From Madurella fahalii (lineage: Eukaryota; Ascomycota; Sordariomycetes; Sordariales): a DNA stretch of 64,000 nt. Below, piece after piece: positions 57,301-64,000 of the stretch (position 1 is the stretch's first letter; every line of letters starts with the position of its first letter). The notes under the pieces are model-generated. The model saw nothing but the letters and a program-made list of their open reading frames with translations, did not search any database and was not told where the DNA came from. Location of the stretch: contig CM056875.1 in NCBI GenBank assembly GCA_029876055.1, positions 7,527,001 through 7,591,000 of the forward strand, written 5' to 3'. The translations under genes and the position numbers were made by a program.

Positions 57301-57989
57301 AAGTTTCAGGAGCCCTATCTTTGCCACTAGGGAATCTGCACAGCGGCATGTAGGGGGGTGGACAAGAAAGGACTGCTCACAAGCAAGCTTTTAGGTGCCT
57401 CTCTAGAGGTTGGTGAAACCTGGGGTCCAGAGGTAGGTTAAGGTAGGCAAAGCAAGTGTCCTGAAGGGACACGACTGGATTGCTGCGCCCCCGCACCGAG
57501 GGCACCTAATAACTCAGCTATCAGCATCCGCCAGAAAAACCCGGCTGCAGGTGATAATTAGTGGTGGGAGCTGGCGACATAATTCCAGGTAAAACGCGCA
57601 TCGACAAGGTAGCTGCAATAGGATGGTCTAGTTCTCGATCCATCATTCGTGTATTAAGCAAGGTACCTTAGTTTCATCCGTCCCGTCTCATCCCCGAGGC
57701 TGATAATGCATGTAGAAGTGGTATAGTGCTCTATCTCCCCGCTGCGCCGAAAAAGAACCTTGAAACCAACCTCCGGTAGTGGTATCCCTCCCCCGCTCGC
57801 TGGCCCGCCAAAAGTGCGCTGTTCCTATTCCTTCCCTTGCTCTTTGGCGATCCCTTCCAAAAGACAAATACAGACCAGAGCCGCCGCGCTGAGAGATAAC
57901 CCTAAAAAGAGAATAACAGACCCACACAGAGCGCCTTCAGAATAGAGAAAGAAGAGGCGAGAGTACAGGGAAAGTGGGAGAAACACCGA

Positions 57990-58036
57990 GGCGAAAAAAA
58001 AAGAAAAGAAAAAAAAAAAGAAGGAAAAAAAGGAGG
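57990..58036. repeat. A-rich poly-purine tract
   Basis: About 47 bases of almost only A with single G interruptions on the plus strand (T-rich on the minus strand). It could be a nucleosome-free or promoter element; no gene is placed beside it. Confidence 0.6.
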
Positions 58037-59200
58037 ACCTCGGCTACGGAGTTGCGGCAATAGGATAACGAGAAGCGAAATCCCCGGAGGGAAAATATTG
58101 CACGCAAAGGACGCGGTTGTCGCATCCGGGTCTAGACACAGCAGGCGTGCAGCTGCCGTCTTAACTCTACCCCTCCCAATGGGCGAGATCAGCCGGACGC
58201 CGAAGCTTGAAGCAAGTCGACGTCAGAGGCTTGGCAAGCCGGGCAGGGGGGGTTTTCCGGCATCGTGAACCGCGCCATTGGTGGAAAAGAGGGCTTGCTT
58301 GGCTGTCGGCCAGACGCCAGCGCCCCAATGAGGACCCGAGCACCTGCAGCAAGCTCGATGCACAATGATGATTTGAGTTGCAACGACTGCCGCTGTTGTC
58401 GTGTGGTATGCGTTGTTTTGGAGGTTGCGCCATGGTGTAGAATATGCAAAAGCGAGGATGTGGCGTTGCAATGGTGCCCACATCCCTTTGCCCCCTCCCC
58501 TTTTTTTCCCCGTCTTTTGCTGCGAGCGGGAGAATGGACTAGATTCCGAACCCTGGAGGGGACTTGCCCACTTCTCTGGGACGTGCGCAGCCGTCCCGAT
58601 GTGTGTCCCAAGGGAAAAAAAAAAACGTCGTGTTGTATGTGCGTGTATGTGAATTGGTTCTCCATGCCCGGCAGCAGAGACATGTCAACTGAGACGTAGG
58701 TCGGGGGCCAGCTGCGTGGCTTCGGTCGGTGTGATGCATGAAGCCCAAAACGGGGAAAAAAAGGGGGTTTTGGAACTCGATGCTGCTGCGAGGTCCGAAG
58801 GAGCCGGTGGTGGTGCACATGGCCCCGAAATCGACTTGTGTGTCGCACAGCGACCTTTTGCAAGCCGCGTCCCAAACGCTGACGGTAATTGTAGTGGGTC
58901 GTCTCAAGACGGCTACCGGCCTAGTCGTGGTTGCCGGTTCCGTAAGCTCTCATGTTCGGATATGGCCGATGCGGAACACACCGCATGAGAGACAACGGGT
59001 GCAATGTAAGCACACCAGTAGGCCGAGTTAATCCTGCGAGGGCCGGCCATTCCTGTCGACTGCGCGTGTGATACCATGTGCCGTCCGTCATCTTCTATCA
59101 CATCTCAACTTTCTGACATGTCCGAGTCAGCCGTCCGAAATTCGCGGCGCGGCGAGCCCTCCTAAACCGGAAGGCTTGAGAATGAGCCTGGCTGTGATGG

Positions 59201-59223
59201 CCGCTGGCCGCTGGCCGCTGGCC
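59201..59223. repeat. Short tandem repeat CCGCTGG
   Basis: Three or more copies of a 7-bp unit (GGCCGCTGGCCGCTGGCCGC). A simple slippage repeat of no evident role. Confidence 0.7.
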
Positions 59224-59357
59224 AGTTGATGATCATGGGCGTTTCGGTCCGTAGAGAGAGGCTTCTCCCAGTCCGCCGGCTGCCCGTTAGGCTCACTGCT
59301 TCCAAAGGAGAAAAAAAAAATACTAAAAAAGGCCCAGCTCAGGCGAAGCGTCCCGGT

Positions 59358-59687
59358 TCATGTATAGCCGACCATCTTTGCGCAGCGTTTGCAGTAGTAG
59401 ATGTTCGTCCCAATCTGGACCATGCCCGATGAGATGGGATCGTCTGTCGACGTCATCTCCTCGGCTCTGGCGCACCGTAGGCAGCGGATGACAGCTACTT
59501 GCACCGGAGGGCGGATTGACGAGTCCATGCTGTGCCGAACCACCGATGATCCGCCAGAGGTTGTCGAGGTTGAAGATGGGAGATCCGAGTCTGATGCAGA
59601 ATACCCAGACGACGACGACGCGGATGACGAGGATGAGGATGATGTGCCGATATAAGGCGTGTTTTGCGGCCGGACAGTCGAAGACAT
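59358..59687 (-). CDS. Small protein with a CxxC-x26-CxxC zinc-ribbon-like C-terminus
   Basis: A single frame of 109 residues from ATG at 59687 (MSSTVRPQNTPYIG); the same frame continues upstream for 27 codons to 59768, but this Met begins the more typical disordered N-terminus. Residues 15-65 are a Ser-rich tract with Asp and Tyr. The end is ordered: VQVAVIRCLRCARAEEMTST, then DDPISSGMVQIGTNIYYCKR and CAKMVGYT. Two CxxC pairs separated by 26 residues, with conserved-looking hydrophobic strands and a terminal GY, make a small zinc ribbon the most likely fold. Function unknown; the composition suggests a nuclear or cytosolic binding protein. Confidence 0.6.
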   Translation of the reverse strand: MSSTVRPQNTPYIGTSSSSSSSASSSSGYSASDSDLPSSTSTTSGGSSVVRHSMDSSIRPPVQVAVIRCLRCARAEEMTSTDDPISSGMVQIGTNIYYCKRCAKMVGYT

Positions 59688-62600
59688 GGTAGGCGAGACA
59701 CTAGGCGGGAAGGCAGGCAGCTCTTTATCTGAGAGGTCGTAGGATATATGTAGTGCTTCGAGGCACAAGCCAGGCGGGGACCATTGGATGAATAGGTGTA
59801 CTTTTGGACAATTCTAGGCACGTTGGTCTATCGAGGCTTCGAATCTGGGAAGGGGGGTTACCATGAGCTTTATTTTGGGGGGGGAAGGCAGCGGGTTATG
59901 GATCCTTGGGGCCAGACCAAGGCTTTGCACATCTGTCCCTGGGAGAAAAGGCTGGGACATGGGGCTGACAAAGTGGGAAGTCCGAGGTTTGGCCAGGGAG
60001 CCGGGGTGGACGCAGTATGGGTGCCGGGCTTAATTACGCAGTTACGAGTTTTAACGTTACAGGCTGCTTGCGTACGTCCCGCCCCCATCAAACCGTCTCG
60101 TCCAGCTGCCTCCGTTGAGGGCCAGGATGGGAAAGCGAGCGCCCCAGAATTGCATTTAACGAGGGGTCGCGATTCGGCCTCCGGGCGCCGTGTAAGCAAC
60201 CTAACTGTTTGACGATTCCCCCATTTGGCTGGGAGCATGGCCACATGTGCAATTCCTTCGCCTTAGTACACCCATTTGATGATTTGCCGGATGTTGTGTC
60301 CCTCTTGCGCGTTAAGATGGGGGACAAACCCTTCCGCGCATAGGCTTGCAAAAGAAAGCCATGCCCTCGTGCTGAGGAGAAAAGGTCCGAAGGTGCTGAG
60401 ACTGGTGGGTGTGTAGCCTCAGTCAGGTGCGTCCGTCTCTCTGACCGGCCAACCCTCCATCTCTGCAGCGTGTCTAGAGTGCAGTTTCTGGTGCGTGCAT
60501 CGCCCCGTGGTCATAAGCACCAGATGGTGTGGTAGGCACTCGAACCTTTTCGGTGCGCCGTGAGTACCAACGAGTGGCGCTGGCCAAAACGGACGACTAA
60601 AAACAGCCTCGCCCTTCTCGCCTTTTGCAGACGGGCCGGCAGGCCTGCCAAACCTAACGCCAAAGCTCTTGTCTGCTCTGAAGTCTTTCCCGCCATGTCA
60701 TCTCTTCTTTAGCTTGGCCCTGCCGGGGGCGGGGGTTCGGCAAGCAGGTCTAGGCTCGGTTTGCTGCATTTTGACCAAACAATCCAGAACTCGATCGGGC
60801 CCTGTAATCTCGATCTATGCAGTAGACGCTTCTTTTTTGTGTTCCGTGTTGCGTTTGGCAAAAACGCTGTCGGGTTCCACTGCCTGGAAAAACCCCGCAA
60901 GCGATGCCTAGCTTTTGCACCGGCCGATTACATAATTCCCATGGCAGCCGAGTCTAGACCAAGTCCCGTGGCAGCTTTGGCCAAGCACACACACACACAC
61001 GTACACGCACGCACGCACGCACGCGCACAGTCACGCACAACGCTCTGCGCAATGAATGCTCCACAGGTCGGCTCTCTCACGACAAGCACAATTGCACACA
61101 CAGCCTCGGCAACAAAGACGACCTAAGGATGCTCTTTACTTTCTGGCCTAAATCGGCCGAGTGCGGATGATGAGGCTCGAATGTTGAAACGGCGATTCGC
61201 CTCTGGGCATCCACTCAAACTCCATCCCGCAGCTGTTGTTGATCGACGGTTCCCAGCTGTCAGGAAACCCTGTGTGGGACCTGGCAGTTGGGCACCTCTC
61301 TCCTATGAAATTTTTAATTTTCCTTTTTCTTTTTTTTACTACCCTTTTCCCCGACCGCTTCGTCTCTTACTCGAGTGTACACTAATTACGCACACGCCAA
61401 GGTCGATGGAATGTATTCACCACCTAGGCCAAGATACAAAGATTTCTGTTCGATTTCTGTTGTGTTCTCTAGCGGGGCCTAGATGCTTCTGCCCAGCCTT
61501 AATCATACCAATCCACGCAGAGTGCGGGCCCGTTTCAGCTTCAGACCCGCACACTAGAGTGCACGTTTCCCAAAACTCTGCCCGACAGTTTCTACCTGAT
61601 GCTCTGGTGCGGCTTAGAAAAGTAACACGGTTTGGCTTGGATTCTCGCAGCGCTCGATGGACGGTCTGGATGTTCGCGGCCCTCCACGGTGTTTTCCGGT
61701 TGGAAGTTGAGGTGATCATCCCTGGACAGAAAAGCCCTATATCCCATCTCCCGCAGCTTGGCATCCCCGTGCCTTCGCCCCGCTTGCTCATCACGGTCGA
61801 GACCGATCGATCAATTTAATGACAGTAGCCAATCACCACCAAACTGAACGCCGATCTGCCGGATTTTCTGAGACGGTTCGGCGATCGCAACACAGAGGCC
61901 AGGCCGGCCGAGGCGAGCAATACGCACACAGCGTCTGGTCGAGACATAATGATCCTTGTCGGCCTGCTCCTCGTTCTTTTTGTCGGTGGTGCGCCTGCTA
62001 GTGTACTTGCATATTCGGGTATGTCGGCGGGCCGTTTGGAATGACACAATCGGTTGATTCGATATCGCAGGACCAAGTACGACCAGCTTTCGCCTCTCTT
62101 GTCCTTTCATGCCTTGCCCGGCGGGTCCGAGACGCCTCGATCAACTATCTCGATCGGTAGGGCATCCCCCCGTTACTGTCATAACCTAGCCTCACCGATC
62201 ACGCTTTAAGGCTTTTTGGGTGTGGCATCGTCGGCAGATGGGTGGCTTCTCCACCGCCAAACCAGTTGGCTTGCCGGCAATGACGATGGCGATGACATTA
62301 TCTCTATCGAAGTCTAGCAGACTCATGAATCTCCTTCGCATCGAGCTTGTTCGAGCTGCCCGGGGAAAGTGCTCCATGCCACCCCAAGCTAACAAATACA
62401 CCCAAAGCTTGCACCTACTCTTTGCGTCATGCACGAATCGCCGACGCATACTTTGGAAGCATGACGGTGCCAGCATCGGATATCCCGCTGTTGTCGGATC
62501 TCGAACTCGACACAGCTTTGAACCGGCACAACCGGTTCGCAAACTTGCCTTCTCGTGCAGGCTGGTGATTTGAGTTTCCAGCGAACGCCAAGGTTTCACT

Positions 62601-64000
62601 AAAAAATGCCTCAGATCAAGCTCCGGCATAGCTTATCATTTACGCTTGTGATCGTGGCGGGTATCGGCGTCGGCTCCATGCGGCGTCATCAGTATCGAAA
62701 AGCTTTTTCATCGAAACTTGATTGCTTCATGATGTTGTCGCCCGGCCCGCTGGGGCCTGAAGAAATTCTTGACACCACTCTAATCTCGTTCAGTGTCGGA
62801 TCTTACATGCCTCCATCATTTCGCCTAGGGTTCCGGGTCATCCGACAGAGCGTCCGGCGTCTCAACCGGGCCGCAACATGATGTTCCTAGAGAACGACGA
62901 CAAAGCTAATACGAATCCCTCACTTAGAACCGGGTTCCCTTGTTTCTTGCGAATCGTTTTGTATTCCTCGCGCTTCAGTTGCACCAAGCAACATGTGAGT
63001 TAACACGATCGTTAGAGGTAGCTCACCCACACTGGCCCAGGGCCCCATGCGGTTGGGATGAGCTTTAGAACTCATGAGACAGGGAAATTAGATTAGAGGA
63101 TCGAATCTATGGGACATCACATGCGCAATTCTCGAGCCAGCCAGGACTCTTGGGAAGCAGGAAGTGAGGAGCTGATCTTTTACCTACCGTAATCCTCTCC
63201 TTCAGAGCTGCCACCTTGACCTATTGATCCGTGCCCTTGATGAACTCTGCCACTCCTCGTCACTCACTTGTCATGCCAAAAGACATTCTAGGTATACAGA
63301 CAAAGGACAATAGGCTCTATCCAATATCCGAGCTCATCAATAAGCGTGGCGAGGTTAGGAATCAACGCTCAGCAGAAGACAGTGTTTTGCAAAATCGCCT
63401 CCACTGTAGGAACGGCTTCCCCGGACCCCATATTCCCCCTCATCTTAGACCCCTTCTGTCCCCCCATCCTAGCTTTGCTGTCCGCTTCCCGCGCGTTTCT
63501 GAGTCGATTGTGCTTGCAACTTGCCACGGTGTGGTTATCTATCGCACCAAGTGTCAGTGCGGAATTTCCCCTTCAGACTAACCTCAGGCAGGCAAGGCTC
63601 TATTCTCATGGAACTCCATGCCTGGCATGCCCAAGAAGTACCCGTGCGGGCCCCGTCACCGAGTCGAAAAGGACGGGGACGCTATCCGATGGAATCGGCA
63701 AAGGCCCCTTGGATATCAGATTTCCACTTCAATCGGGAAAGTTACGACTCAAGTGCCGGCGAGGACAATGCTCCTCTGCCGCTGTTTCCTTTCTTCCGCC
63801 CCTTGTCTGTGTCCTCTGTAGACGGTGAGACAAGAAGCACAAACAGGAACACAGAGTATATGCTAACCACGTCAAAGAGCACGTCCACTCGTACAGAGCA
63901 ACTTAACAACCGCAACCACAACAGCGTCGGCTACCACCACCGTCACCAGCTCAAGTTAGTCGATATCGGTATCTCTTAGTTTCTCTTCTGTTCTCCTCCA
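59688..64000. other. 4.3-kb region without a supported gene
   Basis: Starts with the promoter of the zinc-ribbon gene (a G-rich stretch near 59876). A CA/CG microsatellite lies at 60985-61030. The last ~170 bases (63830-64000) are rich in A and C and look like the leader of a gene that may begin beyond the right edge. Many frames of 60-212 codons exist on both strands without motifs. Confidence 0.45.
60985..61030. repeat. CA/CGCA microsatellite
   Basis: A run of CA dinucleotides passes into ACGC tetranucleotide units (CACACACAC...GCACGCACGCACGC). Likely slippage-prone. Confidence 0.85.

Larger units (their letters stand above)
54396..59357. other. 5-kb gene-poor stretch
   Basis: No supported protein gene. 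Contents: a G13 run (54414-54426) just behind the kinesin; a 0.7-kb segment (54886-55566) open in several frames on both strands; AT-richer sequence around 56100-57100; a poly-purine tract (57990-58036). Only the right end, near the small zinc-ribbon gene, has a clear function as its 3' flank. Confidence 0.45.

Noticed and set aside
58189..58875. 228-codon minus-strand frame
   Set aside because: No ordered pattern; contains runs derived from homopolymer DNA.
61181..61819. 212-codon plus-strand frame
   Set aside because: No conserved motif, and the opposite strand is open too; no splice-linked exon found.

Overview
This window is nuclear DNA of a filamentous ascomycete, most probably a Sordariomycete (the style of the genes would suit Chaetomiaceae or relatives, but I cannot fix a genus). 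The evidence is short GT-AG introns of about 45-155 nt, GC-rich third codon positions, single-gene transcription units, long intergenic spacers, and typical fungal families: a Zn2Cys6 regulator, a cerato-platanin, an Ilv3 with a mitochondrial presequence, a fungal ClpP and a Pri2 with a 4Fe-4S centre. I place 21 protein-coding genes, one of them cut by the left edge, plus one doubtful open stretch. I see no convincing tRNA, rRNA, CRISPR array or intact transposon.

Layout. 1-8.8 kb: an unidentified membrane protein (cut by the edge), a hotdog thioesterase, a divergent LYR protein of the LYRM5/ETFRF1 type, and a TAM-type methyltransferase. 12.2-14.6 kb: CCR4, the mRNA deadenylase. 15.7-21.1 kb: an unidentified small protein with a coding-looking stretch directly behind it, and a Zn2Cys6 transcription factor with a long upstream region. 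24.6-28.1 kb: a secretory cluster-like stretch with RNase T2, a serine hydrolase and a cerato-platanin. 29.9-30.9 kb: a conserved fungal protein. 32.5-39.9 kb: an accessory-looking stretch with an FAD monooxygenase, a stand-alone thioesterase, a 92-aa cysteine-rich secreted precursor with a Kex2 site, and a phosphatidylserine decarboxylase. 40.4-54.4 kb: dense housekeeping block with DNA primase large subunit, a mitochondrial protein, ClpP, dihydroxy-acid dehydratase, a Loa1/Vps66-like acyltransferase and a kinesin-14. 54.4-64 kb: nearly gene-free, with one small CxxC zinc-ribbon-like protein.

The genes do not form one pathway. Links that the sequence supports are: replication and cell division (primase with an MluI-type promoter box; kinesin-14), mitochondrial function (LYR protein, thioesterase, ClpP, Ilv3, the 43-44 kb gene) and secretion or specialised metabolism (25-28 kb and 32-39 kb). 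The most interesting items are the three-CxxC, ten-cysteine Kex2-processed peptide; two GC-AG introns; an intron whose acceptor lies inside a CAG microsatellite; 19- and 26-nt micro-exons in clpP; telomere-like boxes in two intergenic regions; and a 0.7-kb segment open in several frames on both strands. All gene models were built by reading exon frames and splice motifs by hand; no homology search was run.
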